Counted from the first letter of the stretch, positions 39,967 to 49,991 are shown. The stretch is DNA of 64,000 bases from UBA1181 sp045226255 (GCA_045226255.1 JBGVCG010000009.1:32123-96122), one strand, 5' to 3'. Numbers and translations are program-made. Notes: generated from the letters alone by a model not told the origin.

Positions 39967-41769
39967 ATGAAAAATAATAAACTATTCCGCATAGTGTTTA
40001 TGCTATGCTTTTTGGGCGTGACCGCATTGGCTCAGGCTGATCCGGACCCTAATTTCCACATTTATATTTGTTTCGGACAATCCAACATGGAGGGTAACGC
40101 TTCTGTGCCTAGTTCGGAGACGCAGGGTGTGAGTGAACGTTTCCAACGGATATACACTGCTAATGATTGCTCCACCTGCGGAAAGAAAAAGGGACAGTGG
40201 TATACGGCGGTTCCTCCTTTGGCTCGTTGCTTCCATGGTAATGGAATCGGTTATGGTCCTGTCGACAATTTCGGACGTACGCTGGTGGAGAATCTTGACC
40301 CTGAGATCCGTGTGGGTGTCGTTGTCGTCGCTTGTGGAGGATGTGACATCGAATTGTTCGAGAAGAATAGATGCGTAAACTACATAAATTCAGCAGCGGA
40401 TTGGTTGAAAAATTATGCGAGGGACTACGGAGGAAACCCGTATGAGCGTATGATCGAGATGGCTAAACTGGCCAAAGAGGTGGGTGTCATCAAGGGTATC
40501 TTGATCCACCAAGGAGAAAACAACTCTGGGCAGACGGATTGGCCGGACCGACTGAAGGGCGTCTATGGCACCATATTGAGCGACGTGGGCTTGAATGCGG
40601 AAGAGGTTCCGTTGTTGGTAGGCGAGGTGCGCCACTCCGGTCCTTGTAGCGGTCACAACCAAATCATCGCTAATGTGCCTAATGTCATCCCTACAGCTTA
40701 TGTCATCTCTTCGGATGGATGTGAGTCTGCGGGCGACCAATACCACTTCTCCGTAAAGGGATACAAGGAATTGGGTAAGAGGTATGCTGAGAAGATGCTG
40801 GAGTTGTTGGGTGACAACCCGGTGCAGTCCGTGGACCTCTCCGTTTCCACGATATTGTTGAGCGAGTCGGAGCCTGGCAAGGTGCAAATCGGTGTGAACA
40901 AGGAGAATGAGGATATTACCAGATTCGACATCTATGCGGATAATGAAATCATCGCGAGCGACCAGGCAGAGTTCATCTGGGAGGATGTCTCCCGTGGAGA
41001 ACACTCCATATGGGTGGTGGGTTATGACGCCAGTGGTAAGGAATACACCACATCCAAGAAGAAAATCAAGATTCTTGATCCTCAGACTCCATTCAACGGC
41101 ACACCTGCTTTAATCCCTGGTGTGATCGAGGCGGAGGAGTTCGACTTTGGCGGTGAGGGGAACGCTTACCACGACTTGGATGAACAGAACCACAATGGTG
41201 GCGACCGCAACGAGGCTGTGGATATGAACAATACAGCTGTCGGCTATACCCAAACGGGCGAATGGATCGAGTATACTGTCGATGTGCAGAAAACAGGAAC
41301 CTACGAGGTGGTGGCAACTGTCGCCTCTGGTTCGAACGGTGCCGCCTTCACCCTTTATATGGACAACACCTTCATCATCCCTGGTGCGGATGGAACGCCA
41401 GGTGGTTTCATCGAGGTGCCTAATACGGGTAGCTGGGAGGATTTCACAACTGTAAAGTCCTCATTGAATAAACTGACCAAGGGTGTGCATGTCCTGAAGT
41501 TGGAAATCACGGGCGATTGGGCGGACATAGATAAGCTGGAGTTTAACTTGCTTGAGGCGGATCCGGAACCAGATACCAACGCATTGGTTGATGTGGCGGC
41601 TGATTCGAATATTATTCCTGATGGTATCTACAATGCATACGATGCGAATGGTAAATTCATCCGTTCTGTGAACGTGAAAAACGCATACAGCAATCAATTG
41701 AAGTCTGGCTATTACTTCTTTATGAATACGTCAGGTAAGGTTTATCCTTTGTTCATTAACAATAAGTAA
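39967..41769 (+). CDS. Secreted carbohydrate esterase (CE6/sialate-O-acetylesterase-like) with CBM6
   Basis: This 600-residue protein has a signal peptide (FRIVFMLCFLGVTALAQA) and an SGNH-type esterase domain. The block I motif is CFGQSNMEGN (Ser 39), and a C-terminal catalytic His is in DQYHFSVKGYKELG. Such enzymes remove acetyl groups from xylan or sialic acid. Residues about 385-530 form a CBM6-like beta sandwich (IEAEEFDFGGEGNAYHD, then GEWIEYTVDVQKTGTYEV and WADIDKLEF). The last 65 residues look like a small C-terminal domain with VYPLFINNK, perhaps for secretion. A terminator follows at 41813. Confidence 0.88.
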   Translation: MKNNKLFRIVFMLCFLGVTALAQADPDPNFHIYICFGQSNMEGNASVPSSETQGVSERFQRIYTANDCSTCGKKKGQWYTAVPPLARCFHGNGIGYGPVDNFGRTLVENLDPEIRVGVVVVACGGCDIELFEKNRCVNYINSAADWLKNYARDYGGNPYERMIEMAKLAKEVGVIKGILIHQGENNSGQTDWPDRLKGVYGTILSDVGLNAEEVPLLVGEVRHSGPCSGHNQIIANVPNVIPTAYVISSDGCESAGDQYHFSVKGYKELGKRYAEKMLELLGDNPVQSVDLSVSTILLSESEPGKVQIGVNKENEDITRFDIYADNEIIASDQAEFIWEDVSRGEHSIWVVGYDASGKEYTTSKKKIKILDPQTPFNGTPALIPGVIEAEEFDFGGEGNAYHDLDEQNHNGGDRNEAVDMNNTAVGYTQTGEWIEYTVDVQKTGTYEVVATVASGSNGAAFTLYMDNTFIIPGADGTPGGFIEVPNTGSWEDFTTVKSSLNKLTKGVHVLKLEITGDWADIDKLEFNLLEADPEPDTNALVDVAADSNIIPDGIYNAYDANGKFIRSVNVKNAYSNQLKSGYYFFMNTSGKVYPLFINNK

Positions 41770-41812
41770 AATACATGGCCAAGTTTGCCTGCTTTTTGTG
41801 TGGCAAATAAGA

Positions 41813-41844
41813 AAGGCGGAACGCTCATGGAGCAGTTCCGCCTT
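41813..41844 (+). terminator. Terminator between convergent genes
   Basis: A 10-bp stem (41813-41822 with 41835-41844) and 12-base loop, followed by CTGTTTATT. It lies between the convergent esterase and Ig-repeat genes and could work on both strands, the minus side being flanked by CTTATTT. Confidence 0.7.
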
Positions 41845-41879
41845 CTGTTTATTACCTGTAGTTTGCGTGTGTCTGAGGA

Positions 41880-44800
41880 TTACCTCAATACAGTGACGTG
41901 TCCTACGTAGATATTGTCTTGGTATCTGTTGTTGATGAGGTACCAATAGTCGGAGGATGGTACATCATTGCCGTTCTCGTCTTTCCCATCCCAACCGTTC
42001 TCGTTTTCGTATATCTCATAGAGTCTGACGATCCTTCCATACCTATCGAAGATTTTAACGGTGGACGGACGTTTGTCTATGTTCTCGATATGCCAATAGT
42101 CTCTTACACCATCGCCATTAGGCGTGAAATATACGTCTGGGATAATCTGGAATGTATCCATGGCCCATGATAATTGAAGTGTGACGATACTGTCACATCC
42201 ATGTTCATTTTTGAGCGATAGCGTATAAGTGCCAGGCTTTTCGACAAGTATGTCGCCGAACGTATAGGTGTCATCGCTCATTGAATCGAATATCGTCACC
42301 TTGTCCTTGGTGTAGACATCCACATGGGTCGATAAGGTATCTATGTTTTTGTCCACGATGGATACCACCAATCGGTACGTTCCGCTATCCCTTGCGGAGA
42401 TATTCCCTATTGTTACATCCAAATCATTGGAAATGATACCATTAGGACCGATCCATTCTACTTGCACCCTGTTAGGAACGTCTTGCGCTGAAAGTATCAG
42501 TGCTTCACCTTCGCAGAGCGGTCCGTTGTCGCTGATGCTGATGTTTATATCCTCTGTTTGGAGGGTGAGATGGACGGTACTATCACATCCATGTGCGGAT
42601 GTGAATGTTTCGGTGTATGTTCCTTCATCGGTCAGTTGGTTGGAACCGAATGTGTAGGATTCTCCCGTCAAAATGGTGATGGTGGTGTCGCTCTCTTTTT
42701 TGCTGTATATGCTTACCGTTGTGCGTGCGATTTCTTTCAGGTCGCCCGTCTGGCTTTGGAACAAATCCGTCTTGACGATGTATTCGCCTGCGTCACTTGG
42801 CTTGGCTCCAGGGATGGTGATTTCAAAGCCACCATCTTGACTGAAATTGTTCGGTCCGAACCAGTGGAGACTATTCTCCGGGAAGTGGTTAGAGACGACG
42901 GTTATCGTCAATGGCTCATCCTCGCAGAGCGGTCCGTTGTTGCTGATGGTAGCTACTGGAGTCTCTTCAATCAGTGTGAGGTACACAATGCTGTCGCAAC
43001 CTTGTGCGGAAGTGAATGTCTCCGTGTACGTTCCCGCAGTCGTCAGTTGGTTGGTTCCTAAGGTATAGGAAAGGCCTGACAAAATGGTGACGGTGGTGTC
43101 GAATTCAATTTTGTTGTATACATCGACAGTTGTGCGTGCGATTTCTTTCAGGTCGCCTGTCTGGCTTTGGAACAGATCTGTCTTGACGATGTACTCGCCT
43201 GCGTCACTTGGTTTGGCTCCAGGGATGGTGATTTCAAAACCTCCGTTCTGACTGAAATTGTTCGGTCCGAACCAGTGGAGACTATTCTCCGGGAAGTGGT
43301 TGGAGACGACGGTTATCGTCAATGGCTCATCCTCGCAGAGTGGTCCGTTGTTGCTGATGGTAGCTTCTGGAGTCTCTTCGATCAGTGTGAGGTGCACAAT
43401 GCTGTCGCAACCTTGTGCGGATGTGAATGTCTCCGTGTATGTCCCCGCTGTCGTCAGTTGGTTGGCTCCGAAAGTGTAGGAAAGTCCTGACAAAATGGTG
43501 ACGGTGGTGTCGAATTCAATTTTGTTGTATACATCGACAGTTGTGCGTGCGATTTCTTTCAGGTCGCCCGTCTGGCTTTGGAACAGATCCGTCTTGACGA
43601 TGTACTCGCCTGCGTCGCTTGGCTTGGCTCCAGGGATGGTGATTTCAAAGCCACCATCTTGACTGAAGTTGTTCGGTCCGAACCAGTGGAGACTATTCTC
43701 CGGGAAATGGTTGGAGACGACGGTTATCGACAATGGCTCATCCTCGCAGAGCGGTCCGTTGTTGCTGATGGTAGCTTCTGGATTCTCTTCGATCAGCGTG
43801 AGGTGCACAATGCTGTCGCAACCTTGTGCGGAAGTGAAAGTCTCCGTGTATGTTCCCGCTGTCGTCAGTTGGTTGGCCCCGAAGGTGTAGGATAGGCCTG
43901 ACAAAATGGTGACGGTGGTGTCGACCTCGATTTTGCTGTGTATGGTGATGACCGTGCGTGTGACTTCTTTCAGGTCACCTGTTTGGCTTTGGAACAGATC
44001 CGTCTTGACGATGTATTCGCCAGCGTCACTTGCCTTGACATCCTTAATGGTGAGTTCAAGTCCTCCGTCCTGACTGAAGTTGTTCGGTCCGAACCAGTGA
44101 AGACTACTGCTCGGGACATTGCAGGATGAGAGGGACAATATCAGTGTGTCGCCTTCACATAGCGGTCCGTTGTCGCTGATGACAGCTTCTGGGTCTCCCA
44201 CATGGAGGGTGAGATGGACAATGCTATCGCAGCTGTTGGCGGAAGAGAAAGTCTCGGTGTAGGTTCCTTCTGTGGTCAGTTGGTTGGGACCGAATGTGTA
44301 AGACGATCCGGCAGGTATAGAGATAGTCGTGTCGATGTCGTATTTCTTGTATATTTCAACAGGTATTCGGAAATATTCGATCATTTCGCCAGTCGTTCCC
44401 ATAGACACGTCCGATTTCACCACATATTCGCCGGAGTTGATAGCTTGGGCATCCGTTATGGTGATCTCTAATCCACCGTCTTGGGTGAAGTTGTTCGGTC
44501 CGAACCAATGGAGGCTGTTTTCCGGATAGAAGTCGGATACTGTTATTGTCAAGGATTCTCCTTCGCAGAGAGGTGTGTTGCTGTAAATACTTTTCTGCGC
44601 ATCAGAAACGATGAGCGTCACAATTGAATCACAGCCATTCTCTCTGAGGAATGTTTCCGTGTATGTTCCAGCTGTGTTAATGCTCTGCGTGCCGAAGAGG
44701 ATGGTTTCCCCGCCGTGGAGTGTCGTGTCCTTCGTTGTGGTAATGGACGAGCGAACCTCAATGGTAATGTGTCCGGCATTTTCCGTGTTGCCGTTGAGGC

Positions 44801-46241
44801 TCATCGTCAACGTGTATTGTCCGTCGTCGTTTACCGTCACGTTAGGTATGGAGATGGTTTTCTCGTTCAGCACATGTCCGTTGGGGGTGGTCCAACTGAA
44901 TGTGGCGCCAGGGATATTCTCTTCCACGTCTAAGACAAGTGTTTCTCCTTCGCACAATGGACTATTGGATGTCATGTCAATTTTTCTGACATTCAGGTGG
45001 AGCGTGATGGTGCTGTCACATCCGGATGTTGAGGTTAGGTTGTAGGTATATGTGCCCTCATTCGTGAGTATATCGTCACCGATTGCGAAGGACTCTCCAT
45101 CCTTGATGTCCACGGTTGTGTCTGTCTGATAAGTAGGGTTGACACTCACGTCCAAATAGACAACGGGAGAGTAAATTCCGTTGGCGCACATTTGGACGGA
45201 ATACGTTCCCTCATGGGTTTTGTCTGCGTTTTGTATGATAGGGCTCTTATCCGTGGAGTAAAATCCATTAGGCCCTGTCCATACGAAAGTTGCGTTTCTC
45301 GGGGCATTATTGACATGGAAGTTGATGTCTCCGCCTTGGCACACATCGTTCACGCTTGCATCAATGATGATGTTGCAGTTTGTCGGAACAGATGAGCCAT
45401 AATCATCAAAGTTGATGGTTCCTTCCGCTTGGGAGTAATTGGTCACAAGCAATATGTACCACTCTCCCGCTTTGGCATTTTCTATGTGGCATATCTCCTT
45501 TGCGTTCTCGCTGTAACTACAGTCAACTATGTTTCCGTTGGGGAAATCGTCCAATTTGCTTCGAAAACAATTGGATGAGATGTCGTAATATAGCGGATCC
45601 ATTGTTTTTAATGGTTGATACAAGGAATCATATAGGATGTTTAGTGCATAAAGGCTATCGGTCTTTGTAGAATACTCATCCCAAGTTATTAGGTCATAGG
45701 AGTAAAGGTAGTCTAATTCATTGATTTCTATAGCCGCTTGTCTCATTAGCTCCCTATATTTTTGTATTGAGTCATTTAAGGCCGTGAATTCGGGAGAATA
45801 CGTACACCCTTCGATTGGAAGTTGTAATGGTCCAGAGGATATTGGTCTTTCAAGCTGTAATTTCTCTTCAGAAGCTTCGCATACCTTCTTGAGCATATCT
45901 GTTTTCGAGGTGCCTTCGAAAGGTCCAAAACATACAAAGTCAATGTCTTGCTGTTCGGAATGGGATATCATGATGAACATCTCACCATCATCCTCAATCT
46001 GCATGACGAACCATGCCGGGGATGGTGTGCTTCCTAAACATCCGATGTATTTGTTCCCCCAGAAATCCACATTCTCACTCGTGGTATCAGCGGGATATGT
46101 GATGCCATAATCGTTCTCATGTGTACAGAACGGAATCACTTCATCAAAATCTGGAATCGGACATTGCGCCCAACTTTCGTTACCTGCCGTTAGTATGGAA
46201 AAAACGGTGGTGGCGATTAATAATAAAATTTTTCTACACAT
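41880..46241 (-). CDS. Giant Ig-repeat surface protein with gliding-motility-type (T9SS type B) C-terminus
   Basis: This 1453-residue protein has a signal peptide (KILLLIATTVFSILTAGNES) and a unique Cys-containing N-terminal region to about residue 290. Then come Ig-like units of about 137 residues with recurring motifs NGPLCEDEPL, LHWFGPNNFSQDGG, GEYIVKTDLFQSQTGDL and YTFGANQLTTAGTYTE. The final 90 residues match the gliding-motility-associated C-terminal domain (VYFTPNGDGVRDYWHIENI, then DRYGRIVRLYE and GWDGKDENGNDVP), a type B T9SS signal. It is presumably an adhesin or surface fibre. Three units are almost identical at the DNA level. It was read through as one frame without interruption. 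Confidence 0.85.
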   Translation of the reverse strand: MCRKILLLIATTVFSILTAGNESWAQCPIPDFDEVIPFCTHENDYGITYPADTTSENVDFWGNKYIGCLGSTPSPAWFVMQIEDDGEMFIMISHSEQQDIDFVCFGPFEGTSKTDMLKKVCEASEEKLQLERPISSGPLQLPIEGCTYSPEFTALNDSIQKYRELMRQAAIEINELDYLYSYDLITWDEYSTKTDSLYALNILYDSLYQPLKTMDPLYYDISSNCFRSKLDDFPNGNIVDCSYSENAKEICHIENAKAGEWYILLVTNYSQAEGTINFDDYGSSVPTNCNIIIDASVNDVCQGGDINFHVNNAPRNATFVWTGPNGFYSTDKSPIIQNADKTHEGTYSVQMCANGIYSPVVYLDVSVNPTYQTDTTVDIKDGESFAIGDDILTNEGTYTYNLTSTSGCDSTITLHLNVRKIDMTSNSPLCEGETLVLDVEENIPGATFSWTTPNGHVLNEKTISIPNVTVNDDGQYTLTMSLNGNTENAGHITIEVRSSITTTKDTTLHGGETILFGTQSINTAGTYTETFLRENGCDSIVTLIVSDAQKSIYSNTPLCEGESLTITVSDFYPENSLHWFGPNNFTQDGGLEITITDAQAINSGEYVVKSDVSMGTTGEMIEYFRIPVEIYKKYDIDTTISIPAGSSYTFGPNQLTTEGTYTETFSSANSCDSIVHLTLHVGDPEAVISDNGPLCEGDTLILSLSSCNVPSSSLHWFGPNNFSQDGGLELTIKDVKASDAGEYIVKTDLFQSQTGDLKEVTRTVITIHSKIEVDTTVTILSGLSYTFGANQLTTAGTYTETFTSAQGCDSIVHLTLIEENPEATISNNGPLCEDEPLSITVVSNHFPENSLHWFGPNNFSQDGGFEITIPGAKPSDAGEYIVKTDLFQSQTGDLKEIARTTVDVYNKIEFDTTVTILSGLSYTFGANQLTTAGTYTETFTSAQGCDSIVHLTLIEETPEATISNNGPLCEDEPLTITVVSNHFPENSLHWFGPNNFSQNGGFEITIPGAKPSDAGEYIVKTDLFQSQTGDLKEIARTTVDVYNKIEFDTTVTILSGLSYTLGTNQLTTAGTYTETFTSAQGCDSIVYLTLIEETPVATISNNGPLCEDEPLTITVVSNHFPENSLHWFGPNNFSQDGGFEITIPGAKPSDAGEYIVKTDLFQSQTGDLKEIARTTVSIYSKKESDTTITILTGESYTFGSNQLTDEGTYTETFTSAHGCDSTVHLTLQTEDINISISDNGPLCEGEALILSAQDVPNRVQVEWIGPNGIISNDLDVTIGNISARDSGTYRLVVSIVDKNIDTLSTHVDVYTKDKVTIFDSMSDDTYTFGDILVEKPGTYTLSLKNEHGCDSIVTLQLSWAMDTFQIIPDVYFTPNGDGVRDYWHIENIDKRPSTVKIFDRYGRIVRLYEIYENENGWDGKDENGNDVPSSDYWYLINNRYQDNIYVGHVTVLR
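42717..44360 (-). repeat. Tandem 411-base repeats in the Ig-repeat gene
   Basis: Units of exactly 411 bases (137 codons) can be laid at 42717, 43128, 43539 and 43950 (boundaries arbitrary). The same 10-base word starts at 42750, 43161 and 43572, and a diverged copy at 43983. The first three units are nearly identical, the fourth is clearly diverged, and weaker relatives continue on both sides. Confidence 0.88.
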
Positions 46242-46583
46242 TCTAATCTTATCATTTATAACAAGATACCCTTTAATTACCCTTTAATAATTATATATTG
46301 TCCTATATTCAAATTCATCCTTCATTGTGGTTCCTAAGAAAAACCTTTTCAAACTACAGGGTATTGTCCTTGCTGGAAAAACAATAAGCTTTAGGACCCA
46401 CTTTTTATCGTCGCAAATTTTATCATCGCAAATATAATATATTATTTCTCAAAATAATGCTTTTCTAATAGAATAATGTATCTTTGTTCTTTGTTTAGGA
46501 GGGGTCGCGAATTGATTTTACATCCGATAGTCTTGTGTTTTTGATGAGCCCCGTCTAATTTTATTATTTATAACATTCAGTGT
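46242..46583. other. Divergent intergenic region (342 bases)
   Basis: AT-rich region without a credible ORF. A minus-strand TATATTTG lies at 46436-46429, about 188 bases before the Ig-repeat gene, and a plus-strand TATCTTTG at 46479-46486 precedes the permease. The duplicated words TTTTATCGTCGCAAATTTT and ATCATCGCAAATATA around 46405-46436 are similar to each other and could be a binding site. Confidence 0.55.
46479..46486 (+). promoter_or_regulatory. -7 box for the permease gene
   Basis: TATCTTTG matches the consensus, about 98 bases before the ATG. The -33 region is T-rich without TTTG at the proper distance. Confidence 0.4.
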
Positions 46584-47903
46584 ATGTCAGGCGCAAAGAT
46601 AGGTTTTAGGACGACAGCGGCATTTGTTGTCGCTAATATGGTGGGTGTGGGTGTGTTCACCTCCTTGGGATTCCAGTTGGTCGGACTGTCCAATCCTATC
46701 ACAATTGCGTTCATATGGATCATAGGCGGTTTGACCGCTTTCTGTGGTGCTATCGCCTATAGTGAATTGGGTGCCTCTATGCCCCGCTCCGGTGGAGAAT
46801 ATAATTATCTGTCCGTTGTTTACCATCCTGCGTTGGGCTTTGTCTCAGGCTGGGCCTCTTTGGTGGTGGGCTTCTCCGCACCGGTCGCATTGACGTGCAT
46901 GGCCATGAGTTCCTACTTGGGGAATATATTCCCTCAACTGAATGCGAAACTGTTTGCCATGGTCGTGTTGACGCTCATCACATTGATTCATGCGTTCGAT
47001 GTGCGTGTCGGCGCTCGCCTTCAACGCTTTTTCACTTTGCTGAAGATCTTTATCATTGTGGTCTTCATCGTGGCTGGTTTTGTCGCGGAGCCTGGTGGCT
47101 CGTCCAATTTCAGCGGTTGTGGCGATTTCTCTTTGCAGGAGGTCTTCTCCCCGGCTTTCGCCATCTCCCTTGTTTGGGTCTACTATGCCTATTCGGGATG
47201 GAATGCGGCGGCCTATATTTCCGGGGACGTGGAGAACCCTCAGCGGACGGTTCCCCGCGCTTTGCTTTGCGGTACTGCGTTCGTGGCGATATTGTACCTC
47301 TTCCTGAATATGGTTTTTCTGCGCACTGCCCCCGTGTCGGAATTGACGGGACAGATAGAGATCGGACTGATCTGCGCCAAACATATCTTCGGAGAGAATG
47401 GAGGGGAAATCATGGGCATCTTAATTACCGTGATGCTTGTCTCCAGCATCAGTTCCATGGTTTTCGTGGGTCCCCGTGTCGGCGCAGCGATGGGGGAGGA
47501 CCATCGCATCTTTCGCTTCCTGACGAAAAAGAATGACAAAGGTTGCCCGTATGTCTCTGTCTGGGTGCAGTGGCTGGTCAGCGCTGTCATGCTTCTTTCC
47601 GGATCCTTCCGTGCCATTACGCAGTACACGGGTGTGGTCCTTTCGATATGCGCCCTCTTGTCGGTTGTCGGGGTAATTGTACACCGCCATAGATTCCCGA
47701 ATGTGTCACGGCCTTACCGTACGTGGGCATACCCTTGGCCTATCGTCTTCTTTGCGATGATCATCCTATGGTCGGTCACCTATATGCTCTACGTGGATTT
47801 TACGGACGGGGATAATGTTCCGTGGACGGCGATACTGAGTTTCGCCACCATTTTTTCAGGATTGATATTATATTGGGTTAACAAAAAAATATGCGACAAA
47901 TGA
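46584..47903 (+). CDS. APC-superfamily amino-acid permease
   Basis: This 439-residue membrane protein has about twelve transmembrane segments. It begins with the family motif FVVANMVGVGVFTSLGF and has SELGASMPRSGGEYNYLSVVYHP in TM2-3 and YYAYSGWNAAAYISGDVENPQRTVPRA in TM6-7. It should be a proton- or exchange-driven amino-acid transporter; the substrate is not predictable. Its stop lies 13 bases inside the start of a lipoprotein gene, so the two are translated as a unit. An alpha/beta hydrolase gene follows. Confidence 0.9.
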   Translation: MSGAKIGFRTTAAFVVANMVGVGVFTSLGFQLVGLSNPITIAFIWIIGGLTAFCGAIAYSELGASMPRSGGEYNYLSVVYHPALGFVSGWASLVVGFSAPVALTCMAMSSYLGNIFPQLNAKLFAMVVLTLITLIHAFDVRVGARLQRFFTLLKIFIIVVFIVAGFVAEPGGSSNFSGCGDFSLQEVFSPAFAISLVWVYYAYSGWNAAAYISGDVENPQRTVPRALLCGTAFVAILYLFLNMVFLRTAPVSELTGQIEIGLICAKHIFGENGGEIMGILITVMLVSSISSMVFVGPRVGAAMGEDHRIFRFLTKKNDKGCPYVSVWVQWLVSAVMLLSGSFRAITQYTGVVLSICALLSVVGVIVHRHRFPNVSRPYRTWAYPWPIVFFAMIILWSVTYMLYVDFTDGDNVPWTAILSFATIFSGLILYWVNKKICDK

Positions 47904-49066
47904 GTGCGAATAAACTGATGAAATGTTTGGTTTGCATAAGCCTGGCGCTACTGCTTGGCTGTGCGGATACCAACCTGGGGAAGAATCCCGGGGTAAATAT
48001 AGACTCCACAACGGTGGAGGTCGTGCCGGATTCCTTGGAGAACCCGATTGTGAAAGAATTGGTCGAGGATACGGCGGTGAACAAGACGGCTCGCTTTTAT
48101 GCGGGCATCGAGTGCGACAGCTCAAAACTGACGAAGGAAGAGCTAAACATGTGGAAGTCCTACTCGAAAAAAATCGGTGGGCTGATCAAGATTAGTTCCT
48201 CTACCTTGCGGAAAGCGGACACTCTGATGGCTAGGGACATGGTGGATCTGCGCGACTCGTGCGACTTCGTCTTCTATCCTTTCAGTGGTCCTGATTTCCT
48301 CTATCCGATCACGTTGTTCCCTGATGCGGATTATTATTTCCTGGCCGGACTGGAACCTACGGGTACGATTGATACTGCGATGAACGCGGAGGAGAATTAT
48401 TTCAAGAAATACACCTCTTCGCTGAATGTCTATCTGCAATGTAGCTTCTTCCGCACCCTCTCCATGCACAATGATTTTGACAGCGAGGAGATCGATGGTA
48501 TATTGCCTGTCATCTCCATGCTGATGGCCCATAGGGACTGTAAGATTATCTCTTCCCGATTTTTGGACATCACGGAGGCGGGAGCATTGGTCGACACTTC
48601 AGGCGGAAAGAAACCTTTCTTGGCGGAGATTAAGTTCTTCCAACCCAAGTCTCCGCAGCATGAGCAGACACTCTATTACATGTCAGCTAACCTGCATGAC
48701 CGTAGCTACAAGGAGTCCTTCGCTGCTTATCTGGACGCCACCTTGCCTAAGCACCATGTCGTCACTTACCTGAAGGCCGCTTCGTATTTGATGCACAAAC
48801 CATACTTCTCTAAGATCAGGGAGGCGATTTTAGGTCACTCCATGGCTATCCTAGAGGATGATTCCGGCATTCCGTATAAGTACCTGAAGGATTGGAATGT
48901 CTCTCTGTATGGCACCTACATGAAACCGCTTAAGCTTTTCGGAAAGTATGTTTACCAAACAGACTTGATGGAACGCTATGAAACGGACTCTGTGCGTCCG
49001 CTGAACTTCCGTATTGGTTATAATAATCCATCTAATTGGCTATGCGCCAGGAAGATAAATAAATAA
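47891..49066 (+). CDS. Lipoprotein of unknown function
   Basis: This 391-residue protein has a lipoprotein signal (LVCISLALLLGCADTN, Cys 24). The mature part contains a distinctive block FVFYPFSGPDFLYPITLFPD followed by YYFLAGLEPTG. I associate this pattern with an uncharacterised family but cannot give it a function. The rest alternates helices and strands, with LPKHHVVTYLKAASYLMHK towards the end. It overlaps the permease gene by 13 bases and is followed seven bases later by the hydrolase gene, suggesting a three-gene operon. Confidence 0.75.
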   Translation: MRQMSANKLMKCLVCISLALLLGCADTNLGKNPGVNIDSTTVEVVPDSLENPIVKELVEDTAVNKTARFYAGIECDSSKLTKEELNMWKSYSKKIGGLIKISSSTLRKADTLMARDMVDLRDSCDFVFYPFSGPDFLYPITLFPDADYYFLAGLEPTGTIDTAMNAEENYFKKYTSSLNVYLQCSFFRTLSMHNDFDSEEIDGILPVISMLMAHRDCKIISSRFLDITEAGALVDTSGGKKPFLAEIKFFQPKSPQHEQTLYYMSANLHDRSYKESFAAYLDATLPKHHVVTYLKAASYLMHKPYFSKIREAILGHSMAILEDDSGIPYKYLKDWNVSLYGTYMKPLKLFGKYVYQTDLMERYETDSVRPLNFRIGYNNPSNWLCARKINK

Positions 49067-49073
49067 TTGGGCA

Positions 49074-49949
49074 ATGAGTCGCTGGCTTGCTATATTGTGC
49101 TTGTCTCTCCTCCCGTTTTGGGCGGGTGCCGAATCAGGAAGGATCTCGGTGGGTAAAGGCATAACGATATACTATGAGGAGTATGGCCAGGGGGAACCAG
49201 TCATACTGCTGCACGGGCATACCTTGGATAGGCGCATGTGGAAGGGGCAGGTGGAGCTACTGCAAGATAGTTTCCGTGTGATTGTCCCCGACCTCCGAGG
49301 TTATGGTTTGTCTTCCGATCCGTTTCCCTACCAGCAGTTTACCTATACGGACGATGTGATTGCGTTGATGGATTCTTTGTCCATCGGGAAGGCGCATGTC
49401 GTCGGGCTCTCCATGGGGGCTTACGTGGCGGGTGAGTTGCTTGCGATGCATCCTGACAGGCTGCTTTCCTGCATGATGGTGGCTGGCGAGATTTGCGGTA
49501 GACCGGGACCTTCGACCCCGAAGACGAAGGAGGAGAAGGAACGTCAGCGGATAGGCAACGCGAAGATCCAGCGACAGGGTTTGGACAAGTACAAAAAGGA
49601 CAGGGTGGAGGACCTGATCCGACGCGCGGGTTCCCGTGGCGAGGAGATGCGCACCGCCTTGAAGGAGATGATCATGGAGTGGGGGGCTTGGCAGGTGACG
49701 CACGTCACCGCCCGCATCTACTATGGTCAGGAGGCCTTTCAAAGTCTGAAAAGGACTAAGCCTGATGTGCGTACGTTGATCGTCTATGGAGAATTGGAGG
49801 GGAAAAAGCCTAGCCGAATGTTGAATTACCTCTCTAATGCGGAACAAATCACTATCCCAGACTGTGGACATATGGTCAATATGGAACAACCGGAACAGTT
49901 CAATTCGTTGCTACTGAATTGGTTGCGTGGATTACCTGTGGAAAAATGA
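49074..49949 (+). CDS. Exported alpha/beta hydrolase
   Basis: This 291-residue protein has a signal-like N-terminus (RWLAILCLSLLPFWAGAES). The alpha/beta hydrolase core follows: ILLHGHTLDRRMW for the oxyanion region, nucleophile elbow VVGLSMGAYV, an acid in VYGELEGKK and the catalytic His in CGHMVNMEQPEQ. The lid region is charged (PKTKEEKERQRIGN). The substrate is unknown. It closes the permease-lipoprotein-hydrolase operon. The convergent CotH gene ends 42 bases away without an obvious terminator between them. Confidence 0.88.
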   Translation: MSRWLAILCLSLLPFWAGAESGRISVGKGITIYYEEYGQGEPVILLHGHTLDRRMWKGQVELLQDSFRVIVPDLRGYGLSSDPFPYQQFTYTDDVIALMDSLSIGKAHVVGLSMGAYVAGELLAMHPDRLLSCMMVAGEICGRPGPSTPKTKEEKERQRIGNAKIQRQGLDKYKKDRVEDLIRRAGSRGEEMRTALKEMIMEWGAWQVTHVTARIYYGQEAFQSLKRTKPDVRTLIVYGELEGKKPSRMLNYLSNAEQITIPDCGHMVNMEQPEQFNSLLLNWLRGLPVEK

Positions 49950-49991
49950 TAGCTGTTCTATGATCTGATGTGAGCCCTTTTGTATCTAGAA

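Noticed and set aside
42847..43890. Three similar plus-strand frames of 73 codons spaced 411 bases apart
   Set aside because: They are antisense to the nearly identical units of the Ig-repeat gene and recur only because the repeats do.
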